From contig JACCZP010000207.1 in the NCBI GenBank assembly GCA_013695885.1, forward strand, positions 1 to 14,221: a DNA stretch of 14,221 nt, in the 5' to 3' direction. The stretch comes from Thermoleophilaceae bacterium. Lineage in GTDB: Bacteria; Actinomycetota; Thermoleophilia; Solirubrobacterales; Thermoleophilaceae. Below the pieces are notes generated by a model, which had not been told where the DNA came from, did no database searches, and saw nothing but the letters and a program-made list of their open reading frames with translations. The position numbers and the translations under genes were made by a program. Below are positions 6,465-13,150 of the stretch, piece by piece (positions within the stretch are counted from its first letter, which is position 1; each line of letters opens with the position of its first letter).

Positions 6465-7525
6465 GGAGCCGCGGCCGCCCGGAAGCCGCGGCGCCAGAGC
6501 GCCTCGACGGCCTCGCGGTTGGCGCCGCTGCGGAGCTGCTCGCCCACCGTGCGCCGCGCGGTCTCGTAGACCTCGCGGCGCCTGCGGCGACTCATGAGGT
6601 TCGCGGGCATGACCTCGAGGTCCTCGGCCGTCGGCTGGACGAGCACCACCTCGGTGCCGGCCGCCCGCAGGCGCTTGGCCTCGCTCCCGAGCGCTCGCCC
6701 CGAGGCCGAGCGCCACAGGCCGGCCACCCGGTCGCTGACGCGGGAGCCGCTCGGCGCGAGCGACGAGGTCGGGTTCAGGCAGATCACCAGGTCCAGGCCC
6801 TCGCCCTCGAGCACGTCGAGGTTCGAGGGCGACCACAGGCCACCGTCCACGTATCGGTGGCCGCCGATGCGGATCGCCCGGTAGAAGGCGGGGATGGCGC
6901 AGGAGGCGGCCACCGCGTCGTCCAGGTCCGCGGCCGGGGCGTCCGGGCGCCCGAAGACGGTGCGCTCGCCGGTCGAGTAGGCGCAGGCGACGATCCACAG
7001 CCCGGGGTGGTCGGCCCACCCCGAGGGCACCACTCCGCGGATCAGGCTCTGGAGCTCGTCGAGCGAGAAGACGCCCTCCGGGAGAAGCCCGGCCACGAAG
7101 GCCGCCGGGGAATGGTGGTCGCGCTGACGTAGCGCGGAGAGCGCGAGCTTCGGTGACGCCGGTCCGAGGCGCGGGCGCTCGGTGTGAAGGCGCAGCCCCA
7201 TGCCGCCGGGGTCGCCCTCGCCTGCCTCCGCCGCGGCCATGCGCTCCTCGGTGGCCTCGTCGCCGAACGGCGAGCCGGCCGCCGCCAGGTCCTCCGGCTC
7301 GCCGGCGGCGGTGCCCGTCCCCTCTCGCCAGGGCGGGGCGCCGCCGGCGAGCAGGGCGGCCATCACCGATCCGGCCGAGGTGCCCACCAGGCGGTCGGCG
7401 CTCCCGGGGTCCCAGCGGGTCGCGGCCTCGAGCGCCTTCAGGGCACCGGCCAGCCAGGCGCCGCCGATGATCCCGCCGGCGCCGAGCACGACCCCCACCT
7501 TCATCGGCGTCCCGGGCTCGGTCAC
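6443..7525 (-). CDS. Patatin-like phospholipase / serine acyl hydrolase
   Basis: This 360-residue protein has the patatin Ser-Asp dyad machinery. The oxyanion-hole glycine block is VLGAGGIIGGAW (13-24), the nucleophile elbow GTSAG (48-52) carries Ser50, and the DGG motif in RYVDGGLWSP (224-233) carries Asp227. Members hydrolyse acyl esters of phospholipids or related lipids at the cytoplasmic face, and the bacterial RssA-like branch often has an unknown substrate. A low-complexity Ala/Glu/Gly-rich insert occupies about 64-112, just after the nucleophile helix. No signal peptide is visible. GTG 7525 is 13 nt after the sufU stop. ATG 7504, giving MKVGVVLGAGG, is an equally plausible start that fits the family N-terminus better. 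As the last gene of the minus-strand run it may release acyl chains, a possible link to the upstream desaturase. Confidence 0.88.
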   Translation of the reverse strand: MTEPGTPMKVGVVLGAGGIIGGAWLAGALKALEAATRWDPGSADRLVGTSAGSVMAALLAGGAPPWREGTGTAAGEPEDLAAAGSPFGDEATEERMAAAEAGEGDPGGMGLRLHTERPRLGPASPKLALSALRQRDHHSPAAFVAGLLPEGVFSLDELQSLIRGVVPSGWADHPGLWIVACAYSTGERTVFGRPDAPAADLDDAVAASCAIPAFYRAIRIGGHRYVDGGLWSPSNLDVLEGEGLDLVICLNPTSSLAPSGSRVSDRVAGLWRSASGRALGSEAKRLRAAGTEVVLVQPTAEDLEVMPANLMSRRRRREVYETARRTVGEQLRSGANREAVEALWRRGFRAAAAPAPPRSA

Positions 7526-7538
7526 GACTTACGCCGTC

Positions 7539-7928
7539 CTACCCCGGGTCCTCGGGCCACGAGCCGTCGCCGGTGGTCGCGCCGCGCATGACCTTGAGCG
7601 AGAGCAGCGCGCATTTGCGCCGGGTGGGGGAGATCCCGATCCCGAGCAGATCCACCACCCACTGCGCGGGGAGCTGGTGCACGTCCTCGACCTCCATCCC
7701 GATCAGCTCCTCGGAGGCGATCGACGCCGCGGCCTGGGAGATCGCACACCCCTGCCCGTGGAAGCGCAGGTCGGCGATGCGGCCGTCGGTCACCTGCACG
7801 TGCACCCCGAGCTCGTCCCCGCAGAGCGGGTTGTGGTCGTGCCACTCGAGATCGTGTGGGTCGAGCTCCCCGAAGTTGCGGGGGCTCTTGTAGTGGTCGA
7901 GGATGTAGTCGCGGTAGAGCTCGTCCAT
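7539..7928 (-). CDS. sufU: SufU/NifU-like iron-sulfur cluster assembly scaffold
   Basis: This 129-residue protein begins with the hallmark MDELYRDYILDHYKSPRNFG. It retains the three conserved cysteines and the Asp of the IscU/SufU fold: Cys36 and Asp38 in NPLCGD, Cys61 in GQGCAIS, and Cys106 in RRKCALLS. These ligate Zn or Fe-S and accept sulfur from a cysteine desulfurase. Lys105 precedes the last Cys, as in SufU, where IscU has His. The Cys61-Cys106 distance of 45 residues is IscU-like, so the usual 18-21-residue SufU insertion is missing. ATG 7926-7928 is chosen because the family N-terminus starts there; the frame extends upstream only as an antisense artefact of the cyclase gene. No sufS or sufBCD is nearby. 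It may serve the 2Fe-2S reductase encoded in the same run, which is inference. Confidence 0.88.
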   Translation of the reverse strand: MDELYRDYILDHYKSPRNFGELDPHDLEWHDHNPLCGDELGVHVQVTDGRIADLRFHGQGCAISQAAASIASEELIGMEVEDVHQLPAQWVVDLLGIGISPTRRKCALLSLKVMRGATTGDGSWPEDPG

Positions 7929-7972
7929 GGCTCCCCGCAAGGCTAGAGCGGGCCAGTCGGAGCCCGGGGCGC

Positions 7973-9193
7973 CTACCGCGAAGCGCCCACCTCGGCCACG
8001 GCCACGCCCCCGGCGTCGCGGATGGCCTTCTCGCCGGCTTCCGGCAGCTCGGCCACGGTGCGGTAGCGCAGCCGCTCGCCGTCGAGGCCGAGGGCGTCGG
8101 CGTCGGCGGCGGACAGGCGCTCCACGAGGTCCTTCGAGGCGAGCACCTCGCCATCCGAGGAAGACTGCTCGATCCGGGCGCACTCGTTCATCTCGTCGCC
8201 GAGGGCGGTCACCTCGAGCCGCCCGCCGGTCACGACCTGGCCGATGTACAGGGCCCCGCCCCAGTGGACCCCGACGCCCATGACGCACTCCTCCGGCCGA
8301 AGCGGGGCGCCGGCCGAGGCCAGCTCGGCGGCGGCTTCGCCCACGGCCTCCGATACGGCCCGGGCGGCGTCGATCGCCGCTCTCGCCGCTCCCGAGTCCG
8401 AGCCGAGGTCCTCGCTCAGGAAGAAGGCGGTCACGCCGTCGCCGGCGTGCTTGCCGACGATTCCGCGCCGCGCGGCCACCACTTCGTCGATCGCGGTGGT
8501 GATGGCTCGGACCAGCCGGAAGTACGCCGCGCTCGGCAGGCGCCGGGAGAGCACCGCGGAGGCGCGGAGGTCGGCGAACAGCACGGCGGCGGGCCGCGGG
8601 GCGGGCTCAAGCAGGCGGGCCATGCGCCCGAACATCGCGGGGTCTCCCCGCGCTACGAGCGAGAGCGTGGCGGCGGGCAGATCGGGGCTGAAGACGAACG
8701 AGGTGCCGAGCAGATCGCCGGCCGGCGTGTAGTGCCGGGTGGCCGAGTAGCGGATCGAGGTGGGTGGGAGGTCGCCCTGGAGGAAGTCGAAGTTCGAGAC
8801 CCACACCGGGGGCGGCGGCGCCGGGACGAGCTCGACCAGGGCCGCGGCCTCGGGGCGTCCGTCGCTCATCGCGAGGATGCCGTCGAGGCCCTCCGGGTGC
8901 TCGTAGGCCATGTAGGGGACGTTGACGGCCATGAAGTGCAGCCCGCTCTCCTTGGTCACCGCGGCGTCCCACGTCGGGAGCTGAAGCGCCTCGAACACGT
9001 GCAGGCCGATCCCGAGCCGCTCGTCGTCGAACTCCCCGATCAGCGTCCGCAGGCCCTGCGAGATCCATCGCAGCGTCCAGTCGGCGTCCACGAACTCGAC
9101 GGCCCACCCGGCGCGGTCGAGCTCCCCGACCACCTCGTCGAGCGCCGCACCGGCCTCGATCCGTGCCAGCTCTCGGTCGACCTCTACGCTCAT
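7973..9193 (-). CDS. Class III adenylate/guanylate cyclase with N-terminal PAS-like sensor domain
   Basis: This protein has 406 residues and no membrane helix. Residues about 25-170 look like a PAS-type sensory region (GWAVEFVDADWTLRWISQG, 29-47, is a typical PAS opening). Residues about 200-345 are a class III nucleotidyl cyclase domain. Metal-binding Asp208 lies in AVLFADLRASA and Asp252 in GKHAGDGVTAFF, with the base-contacting Lys248 in GKHAGD. The transition-state residues Asn336 and Arg340 lie in GDEMNECARIE. All catalytic positions are present, so it should be active, making cAMP or, less likely, cGMP. The usual specificity Asp is Thr329 (VTALGD), as in many bacterial adenylate cyclases. 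The signal sensed is unknown. It starts 11 nt after the desaturase stop, so it is probably co-transcribed with it. The frame continues upstream of 9193, but only antisense-style through the desaturase. Confidence 0.87.
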   Translation of the reverse strand: MSVEVDRELARIEAGAALDEVVGELDRAGWAVEFVDADWTLRWISQGLRTLIGEFDDERLGIGLHVFEALQLPTWDAAVTKESGLHFMAVNVPYMAYEHPEGLDGILAMSDGRPEAAALVELVPAPPPPVWVSNFDFLQGDLPPTSIRYSATRHYTPAGDLLGTSFVFSPDLPAATLSLVARGDPAMFGRMARLLEPAPRPAAVLFADLRASAVLSRRLPSAAYFRLVRAITTAIDEVVAARRGIVGKHAGDGVTAFFLSEDLGSDSGAARAAIDAARAVSEAVGEAAAELASAGAPLRPEECVMGVGVHWGGALYIGQVVTGGRLEVTALGDEMNECARIEQSSSDGEVLASKDLVERLSAADADALGLDGERLRYRTVAELPEAGEKAIRDAGGVAVAEVGASR

Positions 9194-9204
9194 TTCGCCG
9201 GAGG

Positions 9205-10356
9205 CTACGCCGCCTCGGCCGGCGAGGCCGCCACGTCGTTGTCGGAGTCCTCGCGGCGGAAGGGGCCGGGCTTTGGGCGGGGCTTCCCGCCCGGGAAGGC
9301 CAGACGCAGGATGGTGCGGTGCACCATGCCGAGCTGCGTGGAGAACGGCCCGGTGTTGTAGGGCAGCCCGTAGCGCTCGCAGATCTCCCGCACCCGCGGG
9401 GCGATCTCCCCGTAGCGGGTGCTCGGCATGTCCGGGAAGAGGTGATGCTCCACCTGGAAGCCGAGGTTGCCGCTGATCACGTGGAAGAGCGGGCCGCCGT
9501 CGATGTTCGCTGCGCCCACGAGCTGGCGGACGTAGGTGGCGCCCTTGGTCTCGTCGGCCACCTCCTCCTCGCTGAACGTGTACGTCTGGTCCGGGAAGTG
9601 CCCGCAGAAGATGATCGAGTGCGACCAGACGTTGCGGACCACGTTGGCCGTGGCGTTGGCCGCCACAGTCAGGGGCGCCGCGGGCCCGCTCAGCAGCGGC
9701 CACGTGACGTAGTCCTTGAGGATCTGACGCTTGCCCTTGCTCCAGATTCCCTTCAGGTCCCTCTTGACCTCCGACCACCCCTTCTCGCCCTTGCGGATGG
9801 CCGCCTGGTCCATGTCGTGCAGGGCCACTCCCCACTCGAACAGGGCCATGAGGAGGAGGTTGTAGGCCGGCTGGAGCAGGTAGACCGGGTGCCAGGGCTG
9901 CTCGGGGTCGATCCGCATGATCTCGTAGCCGAGGTCCTTGTCCTTGCCCCTGATGTTCGTGAAGGTGTGGTGCACGTAGTTGTGCGAGTGCTTCCAGGAC
10001 TCGGCGGAGGAGGCGGAGTCCCAGTCCCAGGTGGCCGAGTTGATCACCGGGTGGTTCATCCAGTCCCACTGCCCGTGCATCACGTTGTGGCCGATCTCCA
10101 TGTTCTCAAGGATCTTGGCCAACGAGAGTGCGGCCGTGCCGGCGACCCACGCGGGAGGGAGGAAGGACGGGATGAGGAGCACGCGGCCGAGCAGCGCCAG
10201 GCGACGCTGGAGGTCGATGATGCCGTGGATGTAGGCGGCGTCGCGGTCGCCGAGGTCGGCGAAGACCTCATCGTGGAGCTCGTCGAGCTCGCGCGCGATC
10301 GCGTCGATCTGCTCCTGGCTCAGGTGGGCGAGGGGGCTCTTGATCTCGGTTACCAT
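9205..10356 (-). CDS. desA3: DesA3-type membrane acyl-CoA (delta-9) desaturase
   Basis: This 383-residue di-iron membrane desaturase closely resembles mycobacterial DesA3, the stearoyl-CoA delta-9 desaturase. The shared block is IGHNVMHGQWDWMN (88-101). The three histidine boxes are HNVMH (90-94), HNYVHH (125-130) and QVEHH (301-305), with further conserved RNVWSHSIIFCGHFPD (241-256). Hydrophobic stretches around 55-80, 155-178 and 220-240 fit membrane insertion. It introduces a cis double bond into a saturated acyl-CoA, using O2 and electrons from a partner reductase encoded immediately upstream (23-nt gap). ATG 10354-10356 is chosen because the homologous N-terminus starts there and GAGGA lies about 9 nt upstream. 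The longer frame runs back into the reductase gene and is spurious. Regiospecificity is inferred by analogy. Confidence 0.92.
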   Translation of the reverse strand: MVTEIKSPLAHLSQEQIDAIARELDELHDEVFADLGDRDAAYIHGIIDLQRRLALLGRVLLIPSFLPPAWVAGTAALSLAKILENMEIGHNVMHGQWDWMNHPVINSATWDWDSASSAESWKHSHNYVHHTFTNIRGKDKDLGYEIMRIDPEQPWHPVYLLQPAYNLLLMALFEWGVALHDMDQAAIRKGEKGWSEVKRDLKGIWSKGKRQILKDYVTWPLLSGPAAPLTVAANATANVVRNVWSHSIIFCGHFPDQTYTFSEEEVADETKGATYVRQLVGAANIDGGPLFHVISGNLGFQVEHHLFPDMPSTRYGEIAPRVREICERYGLPYNTGPFSTQLGMVHRTILRLAFPGGKPRPKPGPFRREDSDNDVAASPAEAA

Positions 10357-10379
10357 GAGGCTGCTTCCTCTCTTAGTGG

Positions 10380-11474
10380 TCAGAGACTGATCTCGACGGG
10401 ACCCTCGGGCGCGCTGATGCACGTCCTGATCCTCTCTCCCTGCCGGCCGTAGACCCTGCCGTCGCGGAGGTCTCGGACCTGCCCCGACTCGAGCTCGCCG
10501 ACGCAGGTGTGGCACACGCCCTCGCGACATCCGAAGGGCAGCGTCAGGCCCGCCTCCTCACCGGCTACGAGGATCGGCTTCTCGCCGTCGGACTCCGCCT
10601 CCTGATCCGAGTCGGCGAACCAGATCGTCCCGCCCTCGCCGGCATGGTCGGTGTCGAGCCTCGGCTGGAAGCGCTCGACGTGCAGTAGCGCGCAGTCGCC
10701 GTCGCGCTCCCAGCGCTCCTCCATGGCGTCCAAGAGCTCCGAGGGGCCGGACAGGAAGGCCTCGCGCTCGCGCCAGTCGGGACAGAGCTCGTCGAGGTCG
10801 TCGGGGCCGAGGCGATCCTCGTCGGCGGTCAGCCGCTCGTGGAGGCTGAAGCCGTCGCGGCGGGCGCGAAGCTCCCGGAGATGGCGGCTGAAGATCACGT
10901 CTTCGGCAGTGCGCGCGGAGTGCAGGTGCACGACGTCGTCGAGCGCGGAGCGCCGCTCGAGGCCTCGGAGCATGCTCATGATCGGCGTCACCCCGCTGCC
11001 GGCGCTGACGAACAGCCACTTCTCCGCCAGCGGGTCGGGAAGCCTGAAGTGGCCCTCCACGTCGCTCAGGGACACGATCGTGCCGATCCGCGCCCGCCGT
11101 ACGAGGTAGCTCGACACCACGCCCGACTCCACCAGCTTCGGGGTGATCGAGATGAACCCGTCCTCGCGGTCGGCGTCGGAGGTGATCGAGTAGGCGCGCC
11201 AGTGGCGCACCCCGTCGATGTCGAAGCCGATGCGCAGATACTGACCGGGCCGGTGTCCGGGCCACTCGTAGCCGGGCCGGATGGTCACGGTCACGGTGTC
11301 GTGGGTCTCACGGTCGATCGACTCGATGCGCCCGCGCAGCTCGCGCGTGGACCACAGCGGGTCGATCAGCTCGAGGTAGTCGTCCGGGAGCAGCGGTGAG
11401 GAGAACGCGCGCACGGCCCGGAGGGCCGCGCGCTGGAGGCGCGGGACCTTGGGGCGGGCGCCGGTCTCGCTCAC
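10380..11474 (-). CDS. Ferredoxin reductase-type oxidoreductase (FAD, NAD(P)H, C-terminal 2Fe-2S), electron donor to the desaturase
   Basis: This 364-residue protein has three modules in order: an FAD-binding domain with RAYSIT (93-98), an NAD(P)H domain with GSGVTP (159-164), and a plant-type 2Fe-2S ferredoxin domain. The ferredoxin domain carries Cys316, Cys321 and Cys324 (GCREGVCHTC) plus Cys352 (RTCIS). This matches Rv3230c of M. tuberculosis, which passes NADPH electrons to DesA3, and DesB of Pseudomonas. The chosen start GTG 11472-11474 gives a 4-nt GTGA overlap with the tetR stop, implying coupled translation. GTG 11483 would add three residues and is also possible. The residues between the NAD and Fe-S domains (about 278-300) form an acidic linker. 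Confidence 0.92.
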   Translation of the reverse strand: MSETGARPKVPRLQRAALRAVRAFSSPLLPDDYLELIDPLWSTRELRGRIESIDRETHDTVTVTIRPGYEWPGHRPGQYLRIGFDIDGVRHWRAYSITSDADREDGFISITPKLVESGVVSSYLVRRARIGTIVSLSDVEGHFRLPDPLAEKWLFVSAGSGVTPIMSMLRGLERRSALDDVVHLHSARTAEDVIFSRHLRELRARRDGFSLHERLTADEDRLGPDDLDELCPDWREREAFLSGPSELLDAMEERWERDGDCALLHVERFQPRLDTDHAGEGGTIWFADSDQEAESDGEKPILVAGEEAGLTLPFGCREGVCHTCVGELESGQVRDLRDGRVYGRQGERIRTCISAPEGPVEISL

Positions 11475-11974
11475 GAGCGCCACGCCACCCGCTGGTCGCG
11501 GGCGTCTCCCGGCGCCGTGGGCTCCGCGGCGATCAGCCCGGCCACCGCGGCCGTGGCCTGGGCCTGAAGCTCGTCGAGCACCCGGGCGAGGTCCGGGTCG
11601 GCCGCGTCGCGGAAGAGCACGCGCCAGCCCTCGCGGCGCTCCTCCACGAACGAGAGGAACGCGTCGACCCCCGCCCTGAGTCGGACCTCGCCCGGCTCCC
11701 CGGTCGCCGCGGCCGAGGCGAGGCGAACGAACAGCTCCTCGCTCTGGGCCTCGAGGAGGGAGGCGTGCAGCTCCTTCTTGGACTCGAAGTGCTCGTAGAT
11801 GAGGGCCTTCGACACCCCGGCCGCCTGCGCGATGTCGTCGATCGAGCTGCCGTGGTAGCCACGGGCCGCGAACACATCGAGCGCGGCGTCGAGCAGCGCC
11901 TCACGCCGCTCCTCGGCGGGCATGCGCCTGCGTCGGGGTGCGCTGGTCGACGGGGTCTCGGTCCTCGCGGTCAC
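11471..11974 (-). CDS. TetR-family transcriptional regulator, short form
   Basis: The N-terminal DNA-binding domain is clear: REALLDAALDVFAARGYHGSSIDDIAQAAGVSKALIYEHFESKKEL (24-69) with the helix-turn-helix at about 43-64. The ligand/dimer domain is short. The protein ends at residue 167, whereas most TetR proteins run to about 190-210, and the end (GDARDQRVAWRS) looks like a degenerate tail, so the last dimerisation helices are reduced or missing. GTG 11972-11974 is the longest start. ATG 11923 (MPAEERREALL) would give a more usual N-terminus of 150 residues. It is encoded directly ahead of, and overlapping, the reductase and desaturase genes, like DesT with desCB in Pseudomonas, which senses acyl-CoA saturation. 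A role as autoregulated repressor of the desaturase genes is a reasonable inference, and the ligand is unknown. Confidence 0.88.
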   Translation of the reverse strand: MTARTETPSTSAPRRRRMPAEERREALLDAALDVFAARGYHGSSIDDIAQAAGVSKALIYEHFESKKELHASLLEAQSEELFVRLASAAATGEPGEVRLRAGVDAFLSFVEERREGWRVLFRDAADPDLARVLDELQAQATAAVAGLIAAEPTAPGDARDQRVAWRS

Positions 11975-11986
11975 CGGCCGTCCACG

Positions 11987-12013
11987 CTACCCGGCGCGGG
12001 GCTACCGGCGCGC
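11987..12013. repeat. Imperfect direct repeat upstream of tetR
   Basis: GCTACCCGGCGCG (11987-11999) recurs as GCTACCGGCGCGC (12001-12013), differing by one inserted C, with a 14-nt period. It spans the 27-nt spacer between tetR and the end of the GH3 hydrolase gene. It could hold a regulator site for tetR, but TetR operators are normally inverted repeats, and such GC-rich words recur by chance. Confidence 0.25.
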
Positions 12014-13138
12014 ACGCAAGCGCTCGCGAAGCGCCTCCACCCGCGCCGCCGACTCCTCGACCCGCCGGCGGAAGGCCGGCGAGCGGCGCGCCTCGCGGGT
12101 GAGCGCGCGACGCACGCGGAGGTAGCTGCCCGGTCCGGTCATGAGCACGAGGTCGACCCCCGCCCCGACCGAGCGGACCGCTGCACGCTCGAGCGAGGAG
12201 CGATCGAGCACGGCCTGGGCCTCCATGGAGTCGGTCACCACCACGCCGCGGAAGCCGAGGCGATCGCGTAGAAGACCGTCGAGGATGGCCGGGGACTGCG
12301 AGGCGATCCGCTTGGGGTCGAGCGCGGGGTAGAGCGCGTGCGAGGCCATGACCAGCGGGGCGCCGGCTTCGATCCCGGCCGCGAAGGGCGCGGTCTCACG
12401 CTGCTCGAGCTCTTCCCGGCTCGCCGGGATCGTGACCGGCACATCGTCGGTGTTGGCCCCGGCGGCGCCGAGCCCCGGGAAGTGCTTGAGCGTGGAGGCG
12501 ACCCGCGCGGACGCGTAGGCGCGCACCGCGGCACGGATCGAGGCGCCCACCGCGTCGGCGTCCCCGGGATAGGTGCGTCCGGAGAGCGCTCCGCCCGGCG
12601 CGCCCACGTCGGCCACCGGCGCGAGCACGATGTTGACCCCGGCCGCGCGCACGTCGCGCGCCGAGCGCCGCGCCGAGGCGGCCGCGGCGTCCGGACCGCC
12701 GAGGGCGGGCTGCGCCACGGTGGGCGCGGCGAAGGGGAGGGTCCGGGCCTCGCCGCCCTCCTGGTCGGTGGCGATGAGCGCGCGCCCGCGGGCAGCGTCT
12801 TGGAGGTCGCGGGTCAGCGCGCGCACCTGGTCCTCGGACGCGACGTTGCGGGCGAAGAGCGCGGCGCCGGATGCACGCCCGGCGCGGAGCGAGTCGCGCA
12901 CGTAGGCGGGCACCTCGGTGCCCTCGAAGCTCAGCATCAGGAGCTGGCCGATCTGGCGATCGAGCGGCGGCCGGGAGCGGGGTGCATCGCGGGCCATCCG
13001 GGGGTCGGACTCGGTCGCGGGCTCGTCTCGCGATCCGAGGACCATTGCGACGATGAGCGACGCGGCGGCCAGCATTGCGAGAACGGCGGCGCGCCTGCGC
13101 CGTGCCACTCGCCCGCGCCGCGCCGACCGCCGGTCCAT
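12002..13138 (-). CDS. Glycoside hydrolase family 3 (NagZ-like beta-N-acetylhexosaminidase fold), anchored or secreted, noncanonical acid/base site
   Basis: This 378-residue GH3 single-domain protein has a very basic N-terminus followed by a hydrophobic helix (17-35), so it is probably a membrane-anchored extracytoplasmic enzyme. Family landmarks are IGQLLMLSFEGTEVP (63-77), ATDQEGGEARTL (123-134), LKHFPGLGAAGANTDDVP (217-234) and MASHALYPALD (264-274). The nucleophile Asp303 lies in GVVVTDSMEAQAV. NagZ enzymes cleave GlcNAc from muropeptides and use a His-Asp dyad (D-S/T-H after KHFPGHG) as acid/base. Here those positions read Asn229-Thr230-Asp231, so the His is replaced by Asp and the dyad Asp by Asn. 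The enzyme may use another acid/base or a different substrate. A peptidoglycan or glycan target is inferred. It starts 12 nt after the upstream GGDEF/HD-GYP gene with no clear ribosome binding site. Confidence 0.87.
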   Translation of the reverse strand: MDRRSARRGRVARRRRAAVLAMLAAASLIVAMVLGSRDEPATESDPRMARDAPRSRPPLDRQIGQLLMLSFEGTEVPAYVRDSLRAGRASGAALFARNVASEDQVRALTRDLQDAARGRALIATDQEGGEARTLPFAAPTVAQPALGGPDAAAASARRSARDVRAAGVNIVLAPVADVGAPGGALSGRTYPGDADAVGASIRAAVRAYASARVASTLKHFPGLGAAGANTDDVPVTIPASREELEQRETAPFAAGIEAGAPLVMASHALYPALDPKRIASQSPAILDGLLRDRLGFRGVVVTDSMEAQAVLDRSSLERAAVRSVGAGVDLVLMTGPGSYLRVRRALTREARRSPAFRRRVEESAARVEALRERLRARR

Positions 13139-13150
13139 CGTAGGTGCAGG

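Noticed and set aside
7929..8288. N-terminal extension of the SufU-like protein
   Set aside because: The added 120 residues are Arg/Gly-rich noise overlapping the cyclase gene. The family N-terminus begins exactly at ATG 7928.
7856..9361. Long plus-strand frames opposite the cyclase and desaturase (also 9163-10452 and 12338-13837)
   Set aside because: No conserved motifs and biased composition. The minus strand at these places carries clear enzyme signatures.
9194..10069. N-terminal extension of the cyclase through the desaturase gene
   Set aside because: The extension is a frame shadow of the desaturase. The cyclase-like sequence begins at ATG 9193.
10357..10530. N-terminal extension of the desaturase into the reductase gene
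   Set aside because: The added residues are low-complexity and overlap the 2Fe-2S domain coding region. ATG 10356 fits homologues and has a ribosome binding site.
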